A stretch of DNA of 43,296 nucleotides from Zelonia costaricensis. Taxonomy: Eukaryota; Euglenozoa; Kinetoplastea; Trypanosomatida; Trypanosomatidae. Made by a program: the position numbers and the translations under genes. The DNA lies in assembly GCA_030849075.1 (NCBI GenBank), contig JASAOO010003335.1, forward strand, positions 1 through 43,296, written 5' to 3'. The notes below the pieces were generated by a model. That model searched no databases. It had not been told where the DNA came from and saw only the letters and a list, made by a program, of their open reading frames with translations. Every line of letters starts with the position of its first letter. The first letter of the stretch is position 1. Below, one piece after another: positions 28,409 through 37,754 of this stretch.

Positions 28409-28759
28409 CGCTCCTACGTAAACAGGTGAGAAATGGAAAGAGTCGAGGTGGCTCACCCTGACGACGCTCCAGGCGGCCGGGAGATCGACGCAGAGGGCCG
28501 CCAATGGAAGACACGCTGCCGCCATGCCGCGCCCTTGGAAGAGGTGGCAGAACAAGCAAACAACGGCAAAGGACGGCAGGCACGACGAGCTACGAATAAA
28601 AAAGAGCCCGTGCTGCCGCCCCGCGTTGATGCGAAACCGTCGGCCACCGCAGCGTCAGCGAGCGCGTGGCGAAAAGCAAGCATTGCTCGCCGGGGGCGTA
28701 TCAGCTGCTCCTTCTAGCCAGGCTCGCTCCGCTCCTCCTTGCACACCTTCGCCAGAACC

Positions 28760-29758
28760 TCAGTGTGAGTGGCCGCGCAGCCGCACCACACCGTCGTCGC
28801 GGTCGGCGGCCGCACGCTTCGCGCGGGCGGCACGATACGCCGCCAGCGTCTGCGCGTCGAGCGTCATGCTCTCCAGCAGCGTGTTCAGCATGTTGCCGAG
28901 GCGGTACCCGCCGAGCGTGATGCGCCCCTCCGCGACCTGCAGGCACCGGTCAAGGTAGGCGTCGCTGAGTTTCGCGCCCGGCGTCATGTCCGCGTACGAG
29001 CTGTTCACGGCGAAGGCGTAGCTCTCGTCCGCCATGAATTGCACGTCGGCGAGCTGCTTCATCGAGCTGGGGTACTTGTACGTGTCCTCCAGGCGGTCGG
29101 TCGTCGCCGCAATGGCGAACGCGTCGGTTTCGGAGAGTGGGCGGTTGTAGTGGGCGGCGGACGAGGTGCAGATGTCATCCCACAGGGCGTGCAGCCGCAT
29201 TGTCTTGCCGTGCACGTGCACCTCAATCGAGTTGCCGCCGCGGTCGCCGGTGGGGTACGTGCTCGAGTACATGGTCACGGCGTGCAGCGGCTGGTGCACG
29301 TCGCCGATAATGTGCACGAGGTTGACCCACGCGAAGTTGAGCATGTAGACGGGCGACTTCACGTGCTGCAAGGAGGTGATCATGTCCATGGAGACCGTCA
29401 CGGCGTTGACGGGGTCCGGGTGCGTGTCGATGGAGATGTTCTCTGGGTTGTAGGGCTGATCGACGTAGTGCCACGTGCTCATCGCGTACTGATGCCACCC
29501 CTTCGCGTCGTCCGGCCAGCACGCCGCCTGCACCATGTCTGGCGACCATGGGAACGGGCCGTTGTCGGAGAAGCGCATCGCCATGGCCTCGATCTTCTCC
29601 GCGTTGCCCGTGTCCAGCTGCCGGCGCGCGATCTCGGCGACAAGCATGTGGCCCAGGCAGCCCCACCCCAGCACCTCCGTCACGCACAGCGCGGAGCTGA
29701 GCACGACAACGCAAAGCCCCGCGAGGCGCAGAGAGCGCAGCTTCGTGAAAGCGGGCAT
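28760..29758 (-). CDS. Secreted class I nuclease (S1/P1 zinc nuclease family)
   Basis: A 332-residue protein. Residues 1-31 are a signal peptide (basic start, then LAGLCVVVLSSALCV), cut before Trp32, whose free amino group binds zinc in this family. All nine expected zinc ligands are visible: Trp32, His37 (WGCLGH), Asp83 (CWPDD), His97 (STWHYVD), His149 and Asp153 with His159 (VHIIGDVHQPLH), His190 and Asp194 (LHALWDD). Such enzymes cleave single-stranded nucleic acids and often remove 3'-phosphate. Two N-glycosylation sequons are present (NIS, NSS). No C-terminal membrane anchor follows, unlike the surface 3'-nucleotidase/nuclease of Leishmania; this fits the secreted class I nuclease described in L. 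donovani. A purine-salvage role from external nucleic acid is inferred. The start is the first in-frame ATG. Confidence 0.93.
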   Translation of the reverse strand: MPAFTKLRSLRLAGLCVVVLSSALCVTEVLGWGCLGHMLVAEIARRQLDTGNAEKIEAMAMRFSDNGPFPWSPDMVQAACWPDDAKGWHQYAMSTWHYVDQPYNPENISIDTHPDPVNAVTVSMDMITSLQHVKSPVYMLNFAWVNLVHIIGDVHQPLHAVTMYSSTYPTGDRGGNSIEVHVHGKTMRLHALWDDICTSSAAHYNRPLSETDAFAIAATTDRLEDTYKYPSSMKQLADVQFMADESYAFAVNSSYADMTPGAKLSDAYLDRCLQVAEGRITLGGYRLGNMLNTLLESMTLDAQTLAAYRAARAKRAAADRDDGVVRLRGHSH

Positions 29759-29917
29759 GCTTCGGCGCGTGGTGATCTGTAGAAGCGTGGGAAGCAGAGG
29801 GCGCGCAGACGTAGCACGGATCGAGAACACGGCGAGCACGCTTCGTCTCGGTACCGCTCAAAGTGGCTGGGAGTGTGTGAGTGTTCGTGTACGTGTGTTT
29901 GTGGACGTGTGGGTGCA

Positions 29918-29984
29918 CTTGGTGGGTGGGCACCAGATCGAGAGGAGAGGAAATGGGAGGAGAGAAAGGAGGGGGGAGGAGGGG
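29918..29984 (-). promoter_or_regulatory. Candidate trans-splice acceptor, nuclease gene
   Basis: On the minus strand a ~45-nt C/T block (29984-29938; e.g. CCCCTCCTCCCCCCTCCTTTC) is followed by the first AG in CCAAG at 29919-29918, about 160 nt before the ATG. Confidence 0.55.
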
Positions 29985-30990
29985 TGCAGCTCCTCGAGTA
30001 GCGCACCGCGGTGCACCTTGTCTCGCGTGGCGCATCTCTCCGCTCTCTTTCTTTGTTTTTCTTCCTGCGTGCTTCAATACCCGCCGAAACACGCGAAGGG
30101 GTAGCACCGGTGAAGGGCCACGCCGTTACGTCGTTTCAGGCTCGCAGAGAATCGACTTGGCCCACTCGCCTGCATCAGATCAATGCCGCGTCGTGCGCTT
30201 CGCTGTGAGGATGCAGAAGCGTACGCTCTCCTGCAGACGGTCACACGGTCGCATGTGTGAAGAAGCCTGTTGTTGCTGTTGCTGTTGTTGTGGATGTTGT
30301 TCTCGCTGCCTTGGGGTGAGTTACTGCAAGTCCAGGATGGACAAGTCCGGCTTGGGGGGGGGGAGGGAGAAGCGGTGGCGCGGAGACGGGGAAAGGGAGG
30401 ACAACCGAACTCCCCCATTTGACGCACCGCCTCGTCGCACGAAAAGGTCGGCCCCCCCTCCCCTCTCCGCCTCGTTGCCGGTAGGGAGAAGGAAGAGATC
30501 GAGAGGGGGAGGGGGAGGGGGGAAGGGCTTAGTGCGCACACGATACAAATAAGAAAGAAGAAGACAACGACGCCACCCTCAACATGCGTTAAGCGACGCA
30601 CTGGCGCTCCTTCACCCAGACACAAACACGAACACAGAGCAGACTCGTACACGGCGAGAAACACGCGGAGACTCACATAGATCGGTTCCCTCGAGCCGAG
30701 ACGAGCACACCAGAAGAGGACACAGTTTCCATACACGGGGAGGGGGGAAGAGGAGCAAAGTGGGAGGCGTGAGACGCTGCAGCGCTACGACGACGCAGTT
30801 CCCCTCCGCCTACCGGCCGCAAGCGCTGCGTATACGATTATTCTTTTGTTTTTTTCTTGTCGAACAGCTCAATCACACTTTCTTCTTTGGTTTTTTTTGT
30901 TGTTGCTTCGTTGTATTCAAGTGTATTGTGTCACATCCCGCAACGTCACACGCGGACAAGCGCGCAGCCCCCCACAGCACGGCCGCCCCG

Positions 30991-31003
30991 CCCCCCCCCC
31001 CCC
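30991..31003. repeat. C13 homopolymer
   Basis: Thirteen C on the + strand, so a G-run on the sense strand. It may form a G-quadruplex in RNA if it is in the kinesin 3' UTR. Confidence 0.85.
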
Positions 31004-31199
31004 ACCCACACAAAATCAGTCACCCACACAACAGGGCGAAACAAATACAGAGCACCAAAGCATCCGATGGAGGCGGGCTGTCCCAAGGCACGTGTCGCAC
31101 AAACAACAACGAAGAGTCCCGCTTCTACATTACATCATAAAGAGGCGCACACACACACGCCCACGACACGCCCATCAGGAATGCCCGTCTTGTCCGTGC

Positions 31200-31217
31200 G
31201 TGTGTGTGTGTGTGTGT
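31200..31217. repeat. (GT)n microsatellite
   Basis: About nine GT units on the + strand inside the kinesin-nuclease intergenic region. Confidence 0.85.
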
Positions 31218-31465
31218 CTGTCTGGATGCCTGTGTATGCACGCGTGTCATGACACGCAGCACCGTTTCCCCTACATTCCAGCCGGGTATTCTTTCTTTTT
31301 TTTTCCTCACGTGCGTGCTTGTGTTTGCGCGTACGTGTGGCTGTGGCATGGCATCTGCGGAGACGCACTAGCGCGGTGCCTTGCGTGTGTCCAGAGACAC
31401 GAGACTCGGCACCACAGACACACAGACACACACACATGAGGGCACGCCCACACGGAGTGAGAAAA

Positions 31466-31485
31466 GACAGGACAGGACAGGACAG
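31466..31485. repeat. (GACAG)4 tandem repeat
   Basis: Four perfect GACAG pentamers, the only pentamer array of this kind noticed in the window. Confidence 0.9.
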
Positions 31486-32223
31486 ATACGTTCGCACACG
31501 GCGACGGACGAGGCAGGGAGGGAGGGCTGTTCACAAAGAACAGAGAAAGGAGAGAACGAGACGCAGCTTCAGCGCGGGAGGTGAGCGGTCTGCAAGCGCT
31601 TTATCAATTCAACACAACAAAACCAGAAAACATCACGAGCGCGCCGCACGCGGCAAGTGAAGGGGGGTCCAACACACACATGCACACACATACACGCATG
31701 ACAGGCACGTCCGCCACGAGGCGAAACGTACACACCCACACAACACCACACAGCATCGACGCGCTGTGGCACGTGCGATACGTGACTGCGGAAAGCGCAA
31801 CAGAAGCGCGTAGACAGGGGCGGAGGAAGGCGCCGACGGCTGTGGTGACGGGGACGCCGGCAAGCAGGCGTGGGGGACAGAAGACACGCACACACGCACG
31901 GCGAGTCGACTCCGACGAATAGACGGGAGTGCGGCGACAACGGCGGCGCACTCCCCGGCACGGGCAGCGCACAGCCCAGAGACTTCAGTTGGACTCGCAG
32001 CAGCGTGCAAGCCGGACAAGGTACGAGGGGATGCGGGGGAGAAGGGGCGATGTGGTGGATGGGCAGCCTGACACACCCTACACAACGCACAACAAGCACA
32101 TCTTGACTGCCTCCCCCCCCCTCCTCCAACACCAACGCCACCACCGTCGTCCACCTTCAACACACGCTCATTCTACGTGAGAGGCATTGTGCGGGGGGAG
32201 GGGAGGATGGGGGCCTGGTCGGC

Positions 32224-35200
32224 CTACGACTGCCGCTGCGTAATGCCGAACGCCGTGGCGGGTATGAAGTTGTCGTCGTAGATGAGGCCCATCTGTTGGA
32301 AGAGCATCCACAGTCGTGACACACGCAGGATGTCGAACGTATCGGCCAGCAGAAAGCGAAGCTCGCCCTTCGTCATGTAGACGGCGCCGCTGGCGTTGAT
32401 CGCGGGTGGGTGAATGCCGCCGAGCACCGCCTGCGCCTGCGTCGCGTCGTTGCCGCACTCGGTGAGCACTTCAAGCGTCCGTTGCGACACGTGCTGCACG
32501 CGCTTCTTCAACTCGAGGTACTGCATCGGGCGGATGTAGTTCGCCTCGCACACGCCCGACTCGAAGTAGGTCAAACGGTCTGAGGCCACCTCGGTGGTCA
32601 GGTCGATTTTGCCACCCCAGAACGGGTCGACGCCGACGAGGTGCGAGAGGCCGACGACCCACGCCTCGTAGTCGGGCAGTGTCTCGGCCACGATGTCCAC
32701 CGTGCGTCCGCCGCGCTTCAGGCCAATCGTGAAGGCCCGGAAGAAGGCCGGGTCGCTGGGTAGGATGCGGTGCCGGAAGAAGACCTTGCCGAAGCAGCCG
32801 AGCTGAATAAAGCTCACGTCGGACAGCTGGATGCACGAGTGGTCGGAGCTGCGGGTGTCGGGATCCTTCCAGAACAGCTCCTTCTTGCCGCGCTGCGTCG
32901 ACACCCAGAAGATGCGCTGGTGCGGTTTGCCGTGGCGGCAGTGCTTCAGCATGCGGGAGCCGCTGCGGAGGAACCGGATCAGGTCCTGCACAAGGGTCGG
33001 CGCGTCGTACACCTTCATGAGCGCGCGGGAGTCCTTCTCCTCGTAGGACGGGTTCGGCGCCTTCACCGGCAACCCCTCGCCACCGTTCGTCCTCGCCGCC
33101 TGCGCGGCGCGGCGGCGCTCCTCCTTCCGCTGCTTGTGCGCCGCTTTGCGTGCGGCCTTGCGCCGCGCCTCCAGCGTTGCCGGCGACAAGTCCTTGTCCT
33201 CGCTGCTGCTGCTGCTGCTCGACGACCCCGTGCCGCTCGACTCATCGTCCGAGTCCTCGCTCGAGTCGCTCCTGTCAGCCGCGGCCGCTGCGGCCGCCTT
33301 CGCGCCGCGGACGTGGCGCCGCGTCTTGGGCGAGCCGGTTTCCGACTCAGTCACCCCGGCGTCGCTGTCTTTGCGGTGCTGCGTATCGGCCAGAGCGGCC
33401 GAGGGCGGCGGCGAGATCGGCACGGTGACCGGCGCCGCCGCCCCCACGGCCTCGGCGCCGCGTGCCTTGCCGTGCCGGCGCTTCTTGCCCGTCTTGGGCG
33501 TCACCGCGTCGCTCTCCAGCGCCGCGCCAGGCGGTGGCGTGTGGCCGTCGAGATGGCCGTGCATCCACTCCGAGGCGTGCGGCAGCGGCGCCGCGGCCGG
33601 CGCCAACTCCGCCTTGCCCTCGCTCGCCCCGTCCGCGTCGCTTTCGTCGGCGGACGGGCTGCGCGCCTCATCACCGCGCGAACTCGGCGCCCCCTGCGAC
33701 TTGGCCGCCGCCGCGGCGTCACGGATCTGACGAATGCGCCGCGACTCCGCGGTGTGGTGCGAGTGCTCGTCGTCGCTCTCGTCGGAGCTGAGGAAGGTGA
33801 TGTTGTGCGGCTGCTCCAGCCCGGGCTGCGACTCCGCGTCGAGCTGCTCGAACTCCGCCGGCAGCATCGGCGGGAACATCTCGTCGCAGCACAGCAGCCG
33901 CTGGCTGAGACCGTCCACGTCGTACCACCCCCACTTCGCCGACGCCGGCGCGTCGCCCTCCGCCGTGTCCACGGCGCGGTCGACAAGAAAAGCGATGAGG
34001 TCGTACAGCAGCGTCCCCTCCGTGACGAGCGTGGAGCTCATCAGCTTCATGCGCCGCACCTGCGACCGCTCCCGCCCCGTCGCGGCCAGCCGCGTGACGA
34101 AGAGCGAGTACAGGCGGCTCTGGTCGGACGCGTGATTGTAGAAGGACTCGACCAGGCCATGCGTCGCCTCCTCAACCGCACCCTCCATCCCGGCCGTGGG
34201 GGAGGCGAGGTCGTTGTCCTCCAGTATGCCGGCCGCAATGTCGCTGCGCACGTCCTGGACTTGCCGATCGAGCGTGGCGACCTCGGCGTCCATCGCCTCG
34301 AGCTGCTGCTGCGCCTCTGCAACGCCTTCCTCCATCTTGAGCCGATGCTTCTTGGCCTTCTTCGCCTCGTGCAGGCGCTCCTCGTGCGCGGCCTCTTGCT
34401 CCTCGCGCAGCTTCTTCTGCGCCTTCTTCTCCCGCTTCGCCGTGTGGGCGACCTGCTCGTACTCCTCGATCAGCGCGTTCATGTGTACCACGAACTGCTC
34501 CACCTCCGCGTCCCGCTGCGCGTTGGCCTCCCGCTCCGCCTTCTCGAGGGCCTCGCGCTCCTTACGCTCCACCACGTCGGCCGCACCGGCCTGCAGCTCG
34601 GCCACAAGGCGCTGCCGCTCCTGCTCCACCGCCGTCCCGCGTGCCGCGGAAAGCCGGCGCACGTTCACGGGCTCGTAGTAGTACTGCGCGTGCAGGATGT
34701 GCATCTCGGCCAGGAGTTCCTCGTTGAGGCGGCGGGACTGGAGGAATGCCTCCTCGGCGGCGGGGTCGCTGAAGCCCATCACCTGACCCGCCTTGAGCCC
34801 CTTCACGCGGTCGCAGAAGCGCAGCGTGCCCAGCGACTCGGTCGCGCTGTTCGACGGTGGGGCGACCTGCCCAATGAGCAGCAGCCGCGACGTCGTGTCC
34901 ACGAAGCAGGGCTTGAGCAGCTTGGTCAGCTTCGACTCGCGAAACGGGATGTGCGGGTTCTGCACGTACATGGCGTTGATCACCGTGCCGAGGGTCGACA
35001 GTGACTTGTTGATGGCCTGCGCCTCCACCATGCCCTGCCCCGTCACGCCCGACCGCTTCACCCGCTCGCTGCCGGCGAGGTCGACCAGCGCGATGCGCGA
35101 CTTGATGAGGCCAGGCACCCCCTGCGTCAGCGACATGCCGGTCTCGTCGATCAGTTGCGAGAGCTGCGGCGGCTGCGGCGACTTCTCCACGGGCACCTGG

Positions 35201-35859
35201 AAGAGGTCGATGAGAAAGAGGGCGTGGCTGCGGGAACTCTGGTCGTTCATCTTGGTAGCCGTGACAGAGCGAAAGGAGTTCGCGACTTCAAAATTGCGTA
35301 CCACGTCGGCCATCGTGTGCACCTCGACCGTGTTGATGCCGATGGTGATGGTCTCCTCCGGTGTCTCGCGCAGCTTCAGCTTCTTCTTGTTGGACAGGAG
35401 ATCCATGACATCCTCAACGTAGAGCTCCAGCGCGGAGAGGGTGATGATGATGTGGATGCGGTCCTTCACAGACTCCTTGTACGTGAAGAGGTCGTCGAAG
35501 ACGCGCAGGAAGGCACCGGACTTCTCCGTCACCTTGCCGTGCGACATGCTACCGAGAATCGTGTACGTTTTGCCCGAGCCCGTCTGGCCGTACGTAAAGA
35601 CGGTGGCGTTGAAGCCGGAAAGCGCGTGGTCCACCATCTCCTGCACGCTCTCCTCGTACACGGCGACCTGGTCATCGGTCTCGTCGAAGACGTAGTCGAA
35701 CTGAAATGCGCTTGAGCCGCCGTTGCTGGCGGAGGTTTCGTCCGACTTGATGATGATGGTTTGGTCGTCGTCGGCCTTTCGCGCGCAGACGGGCTCGTAG
35801 CGCTCCCGCTCGATCGGCGGGCGAATACGCACCGCCACGCTAATGCGCTGCTCTGACAT
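32224..35859 (-). CDS. Kinesin with C-terminal PH-like domain
   Basis: A 1211-residue microtubule motor. The N-terminal motor domain (~4-370) opens with VAVRIRPP and has the P-loop GQTGSGKTYT (Lys97), switch I SSRSHALF and switch II LVDLAGSERV (~258-267), plus HIPFRESKLTKLL. All ATPase motifs are intact, so an active N-terminal (likely plus-end-directed) motor is expected. A neck is followed by a highly charged coiled coil (~430-600). Next come Ser/Asp/Lys-rich low-complexity sequence (~650-950) and a PH-like domain (~968-1075: RHGKPHQRIFWVST, VFFRHRILPSD, DYEAWVVGLSHLVG). This type of PH-like domain occurs in various protist kinesins. The last ~130 residues are conserved-looking but unrecognised. 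Cargo or membrane binding through the PH-like domain is inferred. The start is the first in-frame ATG. Confidence 0.93.
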   Translation of the reverse strand: MSEQRISVAVRIRPPIERERYEPVCARKADDDQTIIIKSDETSASNGGSSAFQFDYVFDETDDQVAVYEESVQEMVDHALSGFNATVFTYGQTGSGKTYTILGSMSHGKVTEKSGAFLRVFDDLFTYKESVKDRIHIIITLSALELYVEDVMDLLSNKKKLKLRETPEETITIGINTVEVHTMADVVRNFEVANSFRSVTATKMNDQSSRSHALFLIDLFQVPVEKSPQPPQLSQLIDETGMSLTQGVPGLIKSRIALVDLAGSERVKRSGVTGQGMVEAQAINKSLSTLGTVINAMYVQNPHIPFRESKLTKLLKPCFVDTTSRLLLIGQVAPPSNSATESLGTLRFCDRVKGLKAGQVMGFSDPAAEEAFLQSRRLNEELLAEMHILHAQYYYEPVNVRRLSAARGTAVEQERQRLVAELQAGAADVVERKEREALEKAEREANAQRDAEVEQFVVHMNALIEEYEQVAHTAKREKKAQKKLREEQEAAHEERLHEAKKAKKHRLKMEEGVAEAQQQLEAMDAEVATLDRQVQDVRSDIAAGILEDNDLASPTAGMEGAVEEATHGLVESFYNHASDQSRLYSLFVTRLAATGRERSQVRRMKLMSSTLVTEGTLLYDLIAFLVDRAVDTAEGDAPASAKWGWYDVDGLSQRLLCCDEMFPPMLPAEFEQLDAESQPGLEQPHNITFLSSDESDDEHSHHTAESRRIRQIRDAAAAAKSQGAPSSRGDEARSPSADESDADGASEGKAELAPAAAPLPHASEWMHGHLDGHTPPPGAALESDAVTPKTGKKRRHGKARGAEAVGAAAPVTVPISPPPSAALADTQHRKDSDAGVTESETGSPKTRRHVRGAKAAAAAAADRSDSSEDSDDESSGTGSSSSSSSSEDKDLSPATLEARRKAARKAAHKQRKEERRRAAQAARTNGGEGLPVKAPNPSYEEKDSRALMKVYDAPTLVQDLIRFLRSGSRMLKHCRHGKPHQRIFWVSTQRGKKELFWKDPDTRSSDHSCIQLSDVSFIQLGCFGKVFFRHRILPSDPAFFRAFTIGLKRGGRTVDIVAETLPDYEAWVVGLSHLVGVDPFWGGKIDLTTEVASDRLTYFESGVCEANYIRPMQYLELKKRVQHVSQRTLEVLTECGNDATQAQAVLGGIHPPAINASGAVYMTKGELRFLLADTFDILRVSRLWMLFQQMGLIYDDNFIPATAFGITQRQS

Positions 35860-35982
35860 TGGCACACAGATAGCAACAAGCAAAGAGCACCGGAAATGGG
35901 AACAAGGGAGAGAGAGAGAGTGTGGGAGCAGGAGTGTGGTGAACCTTTAGGTGGTTGAAGAGGGTGCGGTGAGCGGCAACTG

Positions 35983-36019
35983 CTGCCACAACACCGGAGC
36001 GGGGACAGAGAAGAAGCAC
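35983..36019 (-). promoter_or_regulatory. Candidate trans-splice acceptor, kinesin gene
   Basis: On the minus strand GTGCTTCTTCTCTGTCCCCGCTCC is followed by the first AG in GGCAG at 35984-35983, about 124 nt before the ATG. No AG occurs between a second tract (35925-35900) and the start codon, which makes this upstream site more likely. Confidence 0.5.
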
Positions 36020-36392
36020 GTCACTCACATGCACTCACTTAGACACGCATGCACACACAAGCACCAACACTCGCTCACACACGTACGTGCACGCACACGC
36101 ACACAACACGTGCAACGGCAGATGCGGCAACAGGGCACAGCGTCGCGGCGGCAGTGACAGTGGAAGAGTCGTGCGAAAAAGGAAAAGCGATGTTGGAATG
36201 GGAACGACGATGGGGGGAGGGAGGGAGATGGGGAGGAGGCAGGCGGCAGGTGAAGACGCAAACACGGGAGAGCAAACAGAGAAAGAACAGAGAAGAGGCG
36301 AAGCGCGATGCGGGCGAAGTTGGGGCTGGCGCAGCAGCCGGAAAAATGTGGGGAGGAGGAGGATGTGCCGCGGGGTCGTGCGCGTGGCTGCC

Positions 36393-36404
36393 GGGGGGGG
36401 GGGG
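36393..36404. repeat. G12 homopolymer
   Basis: Twelve G on the + strand followed by GGA-type repeats; C-run on the sense strand. Confidence 0.85.
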
Positions 36405-36799
36405 AGGAGGGAGTCAGACGTGAGGGAGGCGACGACGAGGGCACACACGCTGGGATGTATGCGCGTCTGTGCGTGCGTGTCTGCGCCTGTGTGCGCGCGC
36501 TTCCGTGTATAGACCGTGAAGGGAAGGGGAGACGAGCCTCTTCTCTTTGTGTTCTCCTGTGGAGGAAGAGGGAAAGGGGGCAAAAAAAAAGGGCGTCGCT
36601 GTGATGTGACGACGGCGCACGAGGGGTGCGGGGTGGTGACGGGACTCCCGACGAACGCAGCAGGTGGCGCTGCCCCGAGGAGCTGCAACTCTGGAAAAGG
36701 GGAAGGGGGCAAAAGAAAGTTATGCCCACCGCTGACTGTCGTCTTCGTGTCCGTGCGTACGTGCAGCACACCGCGCAGAGCTTGTGCGAGCGTGCTAAG

Positions 36800-36823
36800 G
36801 TGTGTGTGTGTGTGTGTGTGTGT
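36800..36823. repeat. (GT)12 microsatellite
   Basis: Longest dinucleotide repeat in the window: twelve GT units on the + strand, likely variable between isolates. Confidence 0.9.
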
Positions 36824-37754
36824 ATTGCGGAGCCTACAATGGCGCGTCGCAGCCGCTCACTGGAGCACGTCGATCGATGGGCTATCGAAGGGTGTGCCGC
36901 AGGTCGGGGCGGAGAAGGGGTTGGCAGACGCCAAGGCACGATCGGTGGCGCGGGGAGCCGCGTAGAGAAGCGGGTGGAAAGGAGGAGAGGCAAAGAAGAC
37001 CGTCGTAGACACGCACTCGCACTCGCACGCGCGCCGGAACGTTCGTGTGAAATACTGGAAGAAATGAAATGGGGAAGGGGGGCTGCACCCGTGTTGAATG
37101 CTGCCCAGCAACAGCAGCAGCAGAGAGAGCGAGAGACAGAAGACTTGAACGCGGATGGGTGTGAGACGGGAGAGAGAGGGAGAAACTCCGTTGGCACACG
37201 AGGCGATACCAGCGGCACGCAGGTGGCGAGGGTTGTAGAGGTGGCGGTGGCGTGAACCGGATCGGCGTAGCACTCTCCATATCGGGATGAACTACTCGCA
37301 CGCGGAGAGGGTGAAGGGCTTTTGTGCAGAGCATCAGCAACGCAGATTGTGATGGCTTGCACACACAAGTTGCGCCAGTGCGAGCATTCATCTGCGTTTG
37401 TGCGCATCTGTGTGTTTATGCTTGAGTTGATCTGTGACTGCGCAAACAGCGAAGAGCTTTCAAAGAAAAGAAAAGAAAAGCAGATCAGAGCAGAGAGAGA
37501 AAGCACCGATAAGGTGCGTAGCAGCTTCTTCGCGTACGCAAGATAGCACTCTGTTTTCTTCTTCTTCGCACAAGGAAGGAAGTATACACAAGGCTTCCCC
37601 GCGCTGTTGATGCGACGTGCCGCATCATCACCTCGGGGAGGGGGGGGCGCACTCGCACCACGACGTCCCCAAGGTGCCGAGCAGCGAGCGAGCGAGCAGG
37701 TCGAAGAGGTGCGGTGAACGCGCGAGCGGAGAACAACGAAACAGAAAAGTGGCT

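Larger units (their letters stand above)
27349..28759. other. Intergenic region between nuclease and RluA-type genes
   Basis: No gene is supported in 1.4 kb. It has sense pyrimidine tracts near 27685-27664 and 27378-27365, a T-run on the + strand at 27837-27855 ending in CCAG, and a 12-base G run at 28397-28408. It should be mostly the 3' UTR of the nuclease mRNA. No SIDER-type retroposon could be confirmed by eye. Confidence 0.6.
29759..32223. other. Long intergenic region between kinesin and nuclease genes
   Basis: No gene is supported in 2.5 kb. It contains a TG-type repeat (31200-31217), four GACAG units (31466-31485), a 13-base C run (30991-31003), an interrupted TGT/TGC run (~30268-30293), and a T-rich + strand block (30841-30911) that is A-rich on the sense strand. 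Sense pyrimidine tracts lie at 30535-30480 and 29984-29938. It should be mainly the kinesin 3' UTR. Confidence 0.6.
35860..37754. other. Intergenic region between the 1393-residue protein gene and kinesin
   Basis: No gene is supported. The minus strand is strongly pyrimidine-rich, which keeps one frame open for ~580 codons (37776-36025) without any domain. A 12-unit GT repeat (36800-36823), a G12 run (36393-36404), AAAAG repeats (37462-37480) and an A/G-rich sense run (37568-37551) are present. Confidence 0.6.

Noticed and set aside
30268..30293. TGT/TGC run as a possible small coding repeat or CRISPR-like array
   Set aside because: It is a short impure microsatellite with no spacers, and no open frame with a domain covers it.
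29759..32223. SIDER-type retroposon in the long kinesin-nuclease interval
   Set aside because: Such elements are common in Leishmania 3' UTRs and A-rich stretches are present, but I could not recognise the conserved 79-bp signature by eye. A BLAST search against SIDER1/SIDER2 consensus sequences would decide.
32770..35004. A 740-codon + strand open frame opposite the kinesin
   Set aside because: Mirror of a GC-rich coding sequence: Arg/Leu/Val-rich with no domain, and the opposite strand has intact kinesin motifs.
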